Shown here one piece after another: positions 8,049-15,527 of a stretch of DNA of 27,032 nucleotides (position 1 is the first letter of the stretch; each line of letters starts with the position of its first letter). The stretch spans positions 1 through 27,032 of the forward strand of contig JAKSCF010000400.1 in assembly GCA_022360735.1 (NCBI GenBank). Direction: 5' to 3'. The notes beneath the pieces are model-generated. The model did no database searches. It was given only the letters and a program-made list of their open reading frames with translations, and had not been told where the DNA came from. Source of the stretch: Clostridia bacterium (GTDB lineage: Bacteria; Bacillota_A; Clostridia; Peptostreptococcales; JAAYPU01). Made by a program: the position numbers and the translations under genes.

Positions 8049-9169
8049 TGGCAAAACTTCTATTAAAAAACCTATATAAAAGATACGAAAAAAAAAAAAA
8101 AAAAAAAGGTGAAGCATTGAATCCCTTTGCTGTTAACGATTTGAGTTTAGAGTGTGAAGATGGCGAGTTCATCGGTATATTAGGACCTTCAGGCTGCGGT
8201 AAGACCACGACACTGAGAATGATAGCCGGTCTGGAAGACATAACAGATGGCGAGATTATAATTGGTGATACCGTTGTTAACGATATACTGCCCAAGAATA
8301 GAGGGATAGGTCTTGCCTTTGAAGACTATGCCCTCTATCCTCCTCTCACCGTCTATGAAAATATTGCCTTTAATTTAAGAGCAAAACGTGTAGACAATGC
8401 AACCATAAAATCAGAAATCAATAGAATTGCGCCATTACTAAAGGTTGATGATTTACTTCATATGAAACCGAATAAATTGAGTGGCGGGCAAAAACAGAGA
8501 GTTAATATTGCAAGAGCAATCGTCAGAAAGCCAAGATTACTGCTATTGGATGAACCCATGTCACATTTAGACGGTAAGATGAGGCAGGTTTTGAGAACTG
8601 AAATCAAGCGGCTTCACAATGAGATTATGTGTACGACAATCATCGTAACCCATGACCAGCTGGAAGCCATGTCATTGGCAGATAAACTTGCCATTATGAA
8701 AGACGGAAAGCTTCAACAATTTGGAACACCTTTTGAAGTATATGACAATCCGGTCAATGAATTTGTTGCCGGCTTTATTGGAGAGCCGCCAATGAACATC
8801 ATGACGGTAGAAGTTCAGAAAAGAGAGAATGGCTTCTTCTTTAAATTCCAAGATGCCAATATTCTAATACCTGTACCGGATAGATATGACGCTGTTGTCA
8901 ATGACGGCATGCGGGTCCGCTTGGGTGTCAGACCTACCGACGTTCTCATCGTTGGAGAAAACAGTAAAGGGTCTCATGTTGGTATATCTGTATTTGAGAA
9001 CCTAGGCGAGGAAAGAAAGATAAGCTTTAGAGTGGGAGAAGAATTCTTAACGCTTATAACCAACGATGACAAACGATATCGGCAAGGTGACATCGTTAAG
9101 CTGGAAGTTAAATCGGAAAAAACACACTTATTTGATGTCAAAACAGGCGAAAAAATTATAGCTCAATAA
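8048..9169 (+). CDS. ABC importer ATPase 2 (MalK/UgpC family) with an in-frame 20-A homopolymer
   Basis: About 373 residues from the ATG at 8048; the ATG at 8045 overlaps the previous stop and is also possible. Walker A GPSGCGKTT is at 46-54, the canonical signature LSGGQ at 144-148, Walker B LLLLDEP with Asp168-Glu169, D-loop SHLDGK, and a switch His in IVTHDQLEAM. A TOBE-like C-terminus (RLGVRPTDVLI) follows. As in ATPase 1, the Q-loop Gln is Glu (LAFEDYALYPPL, about residue 92). Codons 14-20 are a run of 20 A bases encoding Glu and six Lys, inserted in the usually short loop between strands 1 and 2. Slippage there would truncate the protein. With its degenerate-signature partner, this subunit probably supplies one good and one weaker ATP site. 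Confidence 0.92.
   Translation: MAKLLLKNLYKRYEKKKKKKGEALNPFAVNDLSLECEDGEFIGILGPSGCGKTTTLRMIAGLEDITDGEIIIGDTVVNDILPKNRGIGLAFEDYALYPPLTVYENIAFNLRAKRVDNATIKSEINRIAPLLKVDDLLHMKPNKLSGGQKQRVNIARAIVRKPRLLLLDEPMSHLDGKMRQVLRTEIKRLHNEIMCTTIIVTHDQLEAMSLADKLAIMKDGKLQQFGTPFEVYDNPVNEFVAGFIGEPPMNIMTVEVQKRENGFFFKFQDANILIPVPDRYDAVVNDGMRVRLGVRPTDVLIVGENSKGSHVGISVFENLGEERKISFRVGEEFLTLITNDDKRYRQGDIVKLEVKSEKTHLFDVKTGEKIIAQ
8088..8107 (+). repeat. 20-base poly-A tract inside the ATPase 2 coding sequence
   Basis: An unbroken run of 20 adenines follows G8087 and precedes GGT. It encodes the Lys6 stretch early in ATPase 2. A run this long is a classic site for replication or transcription slippage, and also a common sequencing-error site; the frame as given is intact. 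Confidence 0.9.
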
Positions 9170-9210
9170 AGAAATATTAATAAAACTCAACCATGAAGGG
9201 GGAAATTGAA

Positions 9211-10290
9211 ATGTCAAATATTCCAGAAAAAATGAAAGCTTTAGTTGCTCATGCACCAGGAGAGTTTAGATTAGAAGAAGTGTCCGTTCCAAAAGCAGGC
9301 GAAGGCGAAATCGTTATAAAAGTTGAAGCCTGTGGTATATGTGCAGGAGACTTAAAATCATACCATGGTGCGCCAAGTTTTTGGGGAGGAGAAGGCAACC
9401 CGCCTTATATTAAAGCGCCAATGATACCCGGCCATGAATTTTTAGGCAGAATTGTTGAAATGGGTGAAAATGTTAAAGGGGATTTTAAGCTTGGGGATAG
9501 AGTGATATCCGAACAGATCGTTCCGTGCTGGGAATGTAAGTTCTGTAAAACCGGAAGACATTGGATGTGTCAAAAACATGATGTATACGGTTTCCAGGAC
9601 AATGTAAACGGTGGCATGGCCGAATACATGAAATTTCCAAAAGAAGCTTTGAACTATCATGTGCCGGAAGAACTGTCCATTGAAGAAGCGGTATTGATAG
9701 AGCCTTATGCTTGCTCAAAACACTGCGTGGATAGAGCGAATATCACCAATGAAGACGTGGTTGTTTTATCCGGTGCAGGTACTTTAGGGCTTGGAATGGT
9801 GGGCTATATTGCTATGAAGAATCCTAAAAAATTCATTGTACTGGATATGAAACCCGATCGATTGGCTCTGGCAAAAGAATTTGGTGCGGATATGGTGATG
9901 AATCCGGCAGAGGTCAATGTGGTAGAAGCCATTCAAAAAATGACGGATGGATACGGCTGTGACATCTATATAGAAGCCACAGGACATCCTTCAAGTGTCA
10001 AGCAAGGTCTTGAAGCCATAAGAAAAATGGGAACATTTGTTGAATTCAGCGTATTTGGTGATCTGACAACCGTAGACTGGAGCATCATAAGTGATAGAAA
10101 AGAGCTGGATTTATTTGGAGCGCATTTAAGCCCTTATTGCTATGAGCCTGTTGCTGAGTGGATAAAAGAAGGAAAATTACCGACTAAAGGCGTCGTAACC
10201 CATAAATTCCCTTTGGAAAAATGGGAAGAAGCTTTTAAAGCAGCTGAAACAGGAGCAGAAGGTACCTTAAAAGTGATATTAGTCCCTTAG
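9211..10290 (+). CDS. Zn-dependent polyol dehydrogenase, erythritol/L-threitol dehydrogenase (EltD)-like
   Basis: About 359 residues from the ATG at 9211, seven bases after AAGGGGGA; the ATG at 9193 overlaps that ribosome site. This is a medium-chain Zn alcohol dehydrogenase: catalytic zinc ligands in CGICAGD and PGHEF, and the structural zinc loop CWECKFCKTGRHWMC with four Cys. The NAD(H) fold has GAGTLG and an acidic LDMKPDR, favouring NAD+. From memory, the segments YHGAPSFWGGE, RVISEQIVPCWEC, the MCQKHDVYGF region and LFGAHLSPYCYEP closely resemble EltD of Mycobacterium smegmatis, which oxidises erythritol or L-threitol to L-erythrulose. It is the first enzyme after the ABC importer, right for oxidising an imported polyol. 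Sorbitol, xylitol or arabinitol cannot be excluded. Confidence 0.82.
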   Translation: MSNIPEKMKALVAHAPGEFRLEEVSVPKAGEGEIVIKVEACGICAGDLKSYHGAPSFWGGEGNPPYIKAPMIPGHEFLGRIVEMGENVKGDFKLGDRVISEQIVPCWECKFCKTGRHWMCQKHDVYGFQDNVNGGMAEYMKFPKEALNYHVPEELSIEEAVLIEPYACSKHCVDRANITNEDVVVLSGAGTLGLGMVGYIAMKNPKKFIVLDMKPDRLALAKEFGADMVMNPAEVNVVEAIQKMTDGYGCDIYIEATGHPSSVKQGLEAIRKMGTFVEFSVFGDLTTVDWSIISDRKELDLFGAHLSPYCYEPVAEWIKEGKLPTKGVVTHKFPLEKWEEAFKAAETGAEGTLKVILVP

Positions 10291-10302
10291 TGAGGTGAAG
10301 TC

Positions 10303-10779
10303 ATGAAAAAAATTGCGATAGGCTGCGACGAAGCAGCTTTTGACTTAAAGCAAATCATTATAGAATTTTTAAACCGTTCAGGCTATGAAACAGAGGACTA
10401 TGGCGTATACAACAAAGATGCCTCTTTATATCCTGATACGGCTGTAAAGGTTGCCGGTGCTGTTTCAGAAGGAGAACATGACAGAGGCATACTGCTTTGC
10501 GGCACCGGTATAGGTATGGCAATTTCAGCGAACAAAGTACCTGGTATCAGAGCAGCTGTATGTCATGACAGTTATTCGGCAGAAAGAGCCAGAAAAAGCA
10601 ACGATGCTCAAATAATGGCTATGGGTGCAAGAGTTGTGGGAGCAGAACTGGCTAAACAACTGGTAGGCATCTGGATGAAATCAGAATTTCAAGGCGGCGG
10701 TTCTACTGCAAAAGTCAATAAAATAACGGAATATGAACAATGTTTTATTTCAGGAGGTGTGTGTACATGCAAAGAATAA
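10303..10779 (+). CDS. RpiB/LacAB-family sugar-phosphate isomerase, EryI/DerI-like (D-erythrulose 4-phosphate isomerase)
   Basis: 158 residues. The catalytic Cys sits in LLCGTGIGMAISANKVPGIR, the hallmark of the RpiB/LacAB family. The His at the equivalent of RpiB His10 is replaced (GCDEAAF), and the later RQHND-type His is Ser (ARKSNDAQIMAMGARVVGAE). From memory, Brucella EryI/mycobacterial DerI shows the same pattern (HDTYSAERAALSNNAQ followed by ITMGARVIGAE). This points to interconversion of D-erythrulose 4-phosphate and D-erythrose 4-phosphate more than to ribose 5-phosphate isomerisation. The gene starts 12 bases after the dehydrogenase, and its 3' end overlaps the DhaK start by 13 bases. 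The last residues (ISGGVCTCKE) are encoded in the overlap that also carries the dhaK ribosome site. Confidence 0.83.
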   Translation: MKKIAIGCDEAAFDLKQIIIEFLNRSGYETEDYGVYNKDASLYPDTAVKVAGAVSEGEHDRGILLCGTGIGMAISANKVPGIRAAVCHDSYSAERARKSNDAQIMAMGARVVGAELAKQLVGIWMKSEFQGGGSTAKVNKITEYEQCFISGGVCTCKE

Positions 10780-11771
10780 TCAATGACCCCGATTATGTTG
10801 TTGAGGATATGCTGAAAGGTTTTGTCAAAAATCATCAAGATATTGTTGCTGCAACCGAAAATAGCAGAGTCATTAAATATAAAGAAGCACCTGTAAAAGG
10901 AAAAGTAGGTATTGTTACCGGTGGTGGATCAGGACATAAACCCGCCTTTATTGGGTATCTGGGTAAAAACATGGTAGATGCGGTTGCAGTGGGAGAGATA
11001 TTTTCTTCTCCTACAGCGAAAGCCTTCTTAGATGCTTTCAAAGAAGCAGATGATGGAAAAGGTGTTGCTTGTCTTTACGGTAATTATGCCGGTGATAATA
11101 TGAATGTCAAGATGGCAATGCAGATGGCAGAGATGGAAGGCATTGAAGTTAAAACAGTAGTAGCCAACGATGACGTAGCTTCTGCACCCAAAGACGAATC
11201 CCATAAGAGAAGAGGCGTTGCCGGAGAGATACTCATGTGGAAAGTGGGCGGAGCAAAGGCAGCGCAAGGGGGCAGCCTTGATGAGGTCGTAGCAGCAGCT
11301 CAAAAGGCGATCGATCATTCGAAGAGTGTAGGCATTGGCATAACACCCTGTACCATACCGTCTGTAGGAAAACCAAATTTTGAAATAAAAGAAGGGACTA
11401 TGGAGGTTGGCATCGGACACCATGGTGAACCCGGTATAAAAGTTTGTGATTTAGCAACTGCTGATGAGATGGCAGAGATAATGCTGGACATCATTATTCC
11501 GGATATGCCTTTTACAGAAGGCGATGACGTGGTGGTGTTGCTGTCAGGATTAGGCGCCACACCGGTAATGGAACAATACATTGTTTACAACAAAGTAGAA
11601 GCAATATTATCGGAAAAAGGCATAAAGGTTTACAGATCTTATGTAGGTAATTATTTTACATCTTTAGAGATGATGGGCATTACATTAACCCTGATGAAGC
11701 TGGATGATGAGCTTAAAGCATTAATGGATGTAGAAGTCAATACAATGGGTCTAAAACAATTTCAAAGATAG
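10767..11771 (+). CDS. dhaK: DhaK-type dihydroxyacetone/ketotetrose kinase, substrate-binding subunit
   Basis: About 334 residues from the ATG at 10767, nine bases after AGGAGG (10752-10757). The DhaK fold is clear: GIVTGGGSGHKPAFIGYLGK with the substrate-contacting His, VAVGEIFSSPTA, YGNYAGDNMNVKMA, and the covalent substrate His in GIGHHGEPG at 218-219, matching His218 of E. coli DhaK. It binds a small ketose as a hemiaminal and passes it to DhaL for phosphorylation. GHKP replaces the usual GHEP, and paralogues acting on erythrulose differ at this spot (family memory), so a tetrulose substrate is as likely as dihydroxyacetone. Its DhaL partner is not adjacent but two genes down, after an FGGY kinase. 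No DhaM is visible. Confidence 0.88.
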   Translation: MQRIINDPDYVVEDMLKGFVKNHQDIVAATENSRVIKYKEAPVKGKVGIVTGGGSGHKPAFIGYLGKNMVDAVAVGEIFSSPTAKAFLDAFKEADDGKGVACLYGNYAGDNMNVKMAMQMAEMEGIEVKTVVANDDVASAPKDESHKRRGVAGEILMWKVGGAKAAQGGSLDEVVAAAQKAIDHSKSVGIGITPCTIPSVGKPNFEIKEGTMEVGIGHHGEPGIKVCDLATADEMAEIMLDIIIPDMPFTEGDDVVVLLSGLGATPVMEQYIVYNKVEAILSEKGIKVYRSYVGNYFTSLEMMGITLTLMKLDDELKALMDVEVNTMGLKQFQR

Positions 11772-11787
11772 ATTCTGGAGGCGGGCT

Positions 11788-13278
11788 ATGTTTTTTTTAG
11801 GTATTGATGCCGGGACCACATGTATAAAGGCAGCAATCGTTTCTGAGGATGGAAAATATATTGACACAGCTTTTGAAGACGTGAATGTTATCATGCCTTC
11901 AGAAGATGCCTGTGAAATCGATATGATGAAGCTTTGGGATAGTCTATGCCATATACTCATGACTCTAAAAAAAAATAATCTCAGTATCTGGAAAGACATC
12001 AAAGGCATTGGTGTAACCGGACAGGGGGACGGTCTTTGGGCAATCAATAAAGAGGGAAATCCGGTTCGCAATGCTATACTGTGGAATGACACGAGAACGA
12101 AGCATTTAAAACTTGAAAATAGAGAGGCAATGGATGAAGTATGCATTCAGAATCATGCCAATCCTCTCTATGCAGGTTCAAACACGCATATACTGAGATG
12201 GATAAAAGAAAATGAGCCGGATACATTTAGGAAAATACATAAAATATTTCATTGTAAAGATTGGCTTAATTTTAAGCTGACGGGTGTTGTTTCCAGTGAC
12301 TATACTGATATGACCACTGCCCTTATGGACATGAAAAATAAAAAGTTTTCTCAAGAGATTTTAGATGCAATGGATCTTTCAGAGTGTATGGATAAGTTCG
12401 TTTTACCCAGGGCGTCTTCTGAAATAATTGGCAGTATATCAGAAACGGCCGGCCGATTAACTGGGCTGAGTCAAGGCATACCGGTTATAGCAGGAGCCAT
12501 CGATGTGGCGGCTGTTGCTATTGGATTAGGGGTGATCCATGTAGGGGATACCTGTACAATTGTTGGAACGACTCTAGGCAATCAAACTATAGTAAAAGAA
12601 TCGGATATTGATTTTTCTAAAGGGCTTATATTGTCACATATACCGGCAGACAGCTATATATGCATTATGCCGACACTCAGTGGTGCGTCTACCATTGATT
12701 GGGTCAAAAATCTGCTGTATCCTGATGCCACCTATGAGGAGATAGAGAGGATGATCCATCATGTGCCAATAGGAAGTAAAGGCATCATTTATCATCCTTA
12801 TCTGCAAGGAGAGCGAGCACCTTTTAGGAATCCTTTTGCTACAGGCAGTTTTTTTGGACTTAAGTCCACCCATAAAAAAGACGAATTGATGAGAGCGGCT
12901 TTTGAAGGTCTTGTCATGTCTCTTTATGATTGTTTTGAATCTTTACCAAAAACAAGTGATCAGGTATTTATTTCAGGGGGAGCAGCCAAGAATGATACGT
13001 TATGTCAGATGTCGGCAGATTGTTTGGGAAAAGAAATTATAAGAGTCATTGCTAAAGAACTGGGTATCAAAGGCATTGTATCTACTCTTAAAGTTGGTCT
13101 GGGGCTTGAAAAAGATTATACCTCAGTAAAGATATTAGTCGATCAAAAATTTAATCCGGATACGGTTAGACATATGAAGTATAAAAGCATATTTAAGTTA
13201 TTTAAAGACCTGAGATACGACTATGAAAAGCATTGGTTTGAAAGAAATAAAATAAAAAAAGAGATTAACGAAAACTAA
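11788..13278 (+). CDS. FGGY-family carbohydrate kinase, erythritol kinase (EryA)-like
   Basis: 496 residues. The phosphate-1 motif is FFLGIDAGTTCIKAAIVSEDG at the N-terminus. IGVTGQGDGLW and ILWNDTRT bind sugar, the catalytic base is probably Asp in AGAIDVAAVAIG, and the adenosine-side motifs are GTTLGNQ and FISGGAAKNDTLCQMSADCLG. The GQGDGxW signature is one I associate with EryA-type polyol kinases, whereas xylulokinases usually read GxSGQMHG or similar; that assignment is from memory. Substrate could be erythritol, another tetritol or a ketose. It sits between dhaK and dhaL, 16 bases after dhaK, with GGAGG six bases before the ATG. The C-terminal 60 residues diverge from the family, and the usual GAAxLA-type tail is replaced by a Lys-rich stretch, so nucleotide-site detail is uncertain. 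Confidence 0.8.
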   Translation: MFFLGIDAGTTCIKAAIVSEDGKYIDTAFEDVNVIMPSEDACEIDMMKLWDSLCHILMTLKKNNLSIWKDIKGIGVTGQGDGLWAINKEGNPVRNAILWNDTRTKHLKLENREAMDEVCIQNHANPLYAGSNTHILRWIKENEPDTFRKIHKIFHCKDWLNFKLTGVVSSDYTDMTTALMDMKNKKFSQEILDAMDLSECMDKFVLPRASSEIIGSISETAGRLTGLSQGIPVIAGAIDVAAVAIGLGVIHVGDTCTIVGTTLGNQTIVKESDIDFSKGLILSHIPADSYICIMPTLSGASTIDWVKNLLYPDATYEEIERMIHHVPIGSKGIIYHPYLQGERAPFRNPFATGSFFGLKSTHKKDELMRAAFEGLVMSLYDCFESLPKTSDQVFISGGAAKNDTLCQMSADCLGKEIIRVIAKELGIKGIVSTLKVGLGLEKDYTSVKILVDQKFNPDTVRHMKYKSIFKLFKDLRYDYEKHWFERNKIKKEINEN

Positions 13279-13342
13279 TCTTTTGAGGTTGCCGAAGATT
13301 TTTTTAACACAATTTGAAAAGATTAACTCGAGGAGAATGAAC

Positions 13343-13978
13343 ATGAACAGTTTTAAGAATATGGAAGGAAAAGTGATTGTTGAGGGTTTGATAAAAACCA
13401 TACAGGTTAACAAAGATTATCTCAGCCAAATTGATGGAGAAATCGGTGATGGGGATCATGGGATTAATATGAATAAGGGCTTTACCATGTGTGAAGAAAG
13501 AATAGCTCATCAGCCGCTTAATTTAACGGATAGCTTAAAAGAGCTGGCCATGGTTTTAATGATGGAAATAGGAGGGTCTATGGGACCGCTCTATGGCACT
13601 ATGTTTTTTGAAATGTCTAAAGTAACCAATGGAAAAGAGGATATCGACAGTCAGGTATTTGCAGAAATGTTGCGTAAAGCGGCAGCAGGGATTAAGAACC
13701 TGGGGAATGCAAAAGTAGGCGATAAAACACTTATGGACACATTAGTGCCTGCCGTAGAAGCCTTTAATGAGTCCAAAGACTCTGATTTTTCAATAGCCTT
13801 AGACAAGATGATTGAAGCTGCGGAAAAAGGAAAAGATTCAACCATAGATCTGGTAGCTAAAATAGGAAGAGCCAGCAGATTGGGAGAACGTTCGAGAGGC
13901 GTTTTAGATGCAGGTGCAACATCATGCTTTTTAATGCTGAAAGCCATGGCAGAATCCATAAAAGAGCTGATGGCATAA
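13343..13978 (+). CDS. dhaL: DhaL-type ADP/ATP-binding subunit of the dihydroxyacetone-family kinase
   Basis: About 211 residues from the ATG at 13343, seven bases after GAGGAG; the ATG at 13337 abuts the ribosome site, and the frame is open upstream to 13283 without one. DhaL motifs: DGEIGDGDHGINMNKGF with the Mg-binding Asp residues at 36 and 38, GGSMGPLYGTMFFEM, VGDKTLMDTLVPA, and RSRGVLDAGATSCFLML near the C-terminus. It carries the nucleotide and donates phosphate to the ketose held by DhaK. In PTS-dependent systems the bound ADP is rephosphorylated by DhaM; none is in the window, so phosphate may come from ATP directly or from a DhaM encoded elsewhere. Separation from dhaK by an FGGY kinase gene is unusual. 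Confidence 0.87.
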   Translation: MNSFKNMEGKVIVEGLIKTIQVNKDYLSQIDGEIGDGDHGINMNKGFTMCEERIAHQPLNLTDSLKELAMVLMMEIGGSMGPLYGTMFFEMSKVTNGKEDIDSQVFAEMLRKAAAGIKNLGNAKVGDKTLMDTLVPAVEAFNESKDSDFSIALDKMIEAAEKGKDSTIDLVAKIGRASRLGERSRGVLDAGATSCFLMLKAMAESIKELMA

Positions 13979-13994
13979 TAGGAGTGTGTGTTAA

Positions 13995-15527
13995 ATGTCA
14001 AAATATTTACTTGGGATAGATATAGGAACCACAAATGTAAAATCTGTTCTATTTAATGAGGATGGAACAAAAATAACCGAACACAGCATTGAATATCCTA
14101 CCTATTTTATCAAAACGGGATGGGTAGAACAAAGCCCTGAGAAATGGTGGGAAGCTACGGTTCAGACCATTACTTCGGTGGTCAATGAGAGTAAAGTCAA
14201 TGGAAAAGATATTGCAGCTATTGGCGTTAGTTCTCAGGCCCCTACGTTAGTGCCCATTGATAGAGACGGCAATGTTTTGAGAAATGGCTTGATATGGATG
14301 GACAGAAGGTCTCAGCCTGAAACAGACTTCCTGGAAAAAGAGATTGGCAACCAAAAGGTTAAGGGTATTACCGGAAATAGAATAGATCCATACTATTTAT
14401 CGTCCAAGATTCTGTGGTACAAAAATAATGAGCCGGAGCTGTATAAAAAGACATATAAGATACTTCAGATCAACGGATATATCAATTATAGGCTGACAGG
14501 AACCATCACCACAGATATTTCACATGCCAGCCTGATGGGGGTATTTGATATAAAAGAGAGTCAGTGGTCCGGCAAACTGGCTGACCTTATAGGTTATGAT
14601 ATGGACCTGCTGCCTCAGGTGTATGATACCACCCACGTCATTGGAACAGTCAGTCAAAAAGTCGCAAAATTGACAGGTCTCAGTTCATCTACTGCAGTTG
14701 TATGCGGTACAGTGGATGGATCTGCTGCTACATTGGAAGCAGGTGCTGTGGACATAGGGGATGCGGTTGAAATGACCGGAACGTCAACTGTTCTAAATAT
14801 CTGTACGGATAAGTGGCGTGATCCGGGTTTGTTATTTGAAATGTATCACGGTTTGAAAGACAGACTGATGATTTGCGGCGCTATGAGTACCACCGGTGCC
14901 AGTTTAAAGTGGTATAGAGATCATTTGTATAGAGCAGAAGATGAAGAAAAAATGGCAGATATAAGCCCGTTCGAGTTGATGAATAAAAAAGCTGAGAGAG
15001 CTGAAGCTGGCTCAGGCCGGTTGATATTTTTACCCTATATGGCCGGAGAAAGATCGCCTATATGGGACAGTTATGCAAGAGGTGTTTTCTTTGGTCTTCA
15101 TTTAGAAACCACCAGAGAACAAATGATAAGAGCCATACTGGAAGGCTCTGCCTATGGTCTGAGACATAATATCGATGAAGCCCAAAAAATAGGCGTTCAT
15201 ATAAAAGAACTTCGATCGGTAGGAGGCGGCAGTAAAAGCGATATTTGGTTGAAGATCAAAGCATCTGTTTTAAATAGGCCCATCATCGTACCGGATACAT
15301 CAACCGGTGCACCTTTTGGCGATGCCATAATAGCTGGAGCAGGTGTAGGTATTTATAAAAATCCTAATCAATTTGCAAAAGAAGTGACTAAAATAAAAAA
15401 AATCATAGAACCTAACGACGCTTGGAGCAGTGTCTACAATGAAATGTACGAAGTATATATCAACCTTTATAAAAATACAAAAAAAGAATTATATCAATTA
15501 GCCAATATAAAAGAGGTGTATTCATGA
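13995..15527 (+). CDS. FGGY-family kinase, xylulokinase (XylB)-like
   Basis: 510 residues. Phosphate-1 motif LLGIDIGTTNVKSVLFNEDG, sugar-binding AIGVSSQAPTLVPID and LIWMDRRSQPE, catalytic Asp in CGTVDGSAATLEAGAV, GTSTVLNICTD, PYMAGERSPIWD, and the C-terminal SVGGGSKSDIWLKIKASVL with STGAPFGDAIIAGAGVG for the nucleotide. All FGGY landmarks are intact. Overall it is closest to xylulokinase and related pentulose kinases; D-xylulose, L-xylulose or D-ribulose are all reasonable substrates. It lies 16 bases after dhaL and overlaps the next gene by four bases (ATGA), indicating translational coupling. Confidence 0.83.
   Translation: MSKYLLGIDIGTTNVKSVLFNEDGTKITEHSIEYPTYFIKTGWVEQSPEKWWEATVQTITSVVNESKVNGKDIAAIGVSSQAPTLVPIDRDGNVLRNGLIWMDRRSQPETDFLEKEIGNQKVKGITGNRIDPYYLSSKILWYKNNEPELYKKTYKILQINGYINYRLTGTITTDISHASLMGVFDIKESQWSGKLADLIGYDMDLLPQVYDTTHVIGTVSQKVAKLTGLSSSTAVVCGTVDGSAATLEAGAVDIGDAVEMTGTSTVLNICTDKWRDPGLLFEMYHGLKDRLMICGAMSTTGASLKWYRDHLYRAEDEEKMADISPFELMNKKAERAEAGSGRLIFLPYMAGERSPIWDSYARGVFFGLHLETTREQMIRAILEGSAYGLRHNIDEAQKIGVHIKELRSVGGGSKSDIWLKIKASVLNRPIIVPDTSTGAPFGDAIIAGAGVGIYKNPNQFAKEVTKIKKIIEPNDAWSSVYNEMYEVYINLYKNTKKELYQLANIKEVYS

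Noticed and set aside
7984..8295. A minus-strand gene with a poly-Phe stretch opposite the poly-A tract
   Set aside because: The Phe run is only the complement of the A-run; the plus strand carries an intact ABC ATPase with all motifs.
11028..11423. 131-codon minus-strand open frame opposite dhaK
   Set aside because: It covers conserved DhaK motifs on the other strand, has no recognisable protein features and no ribosome site.
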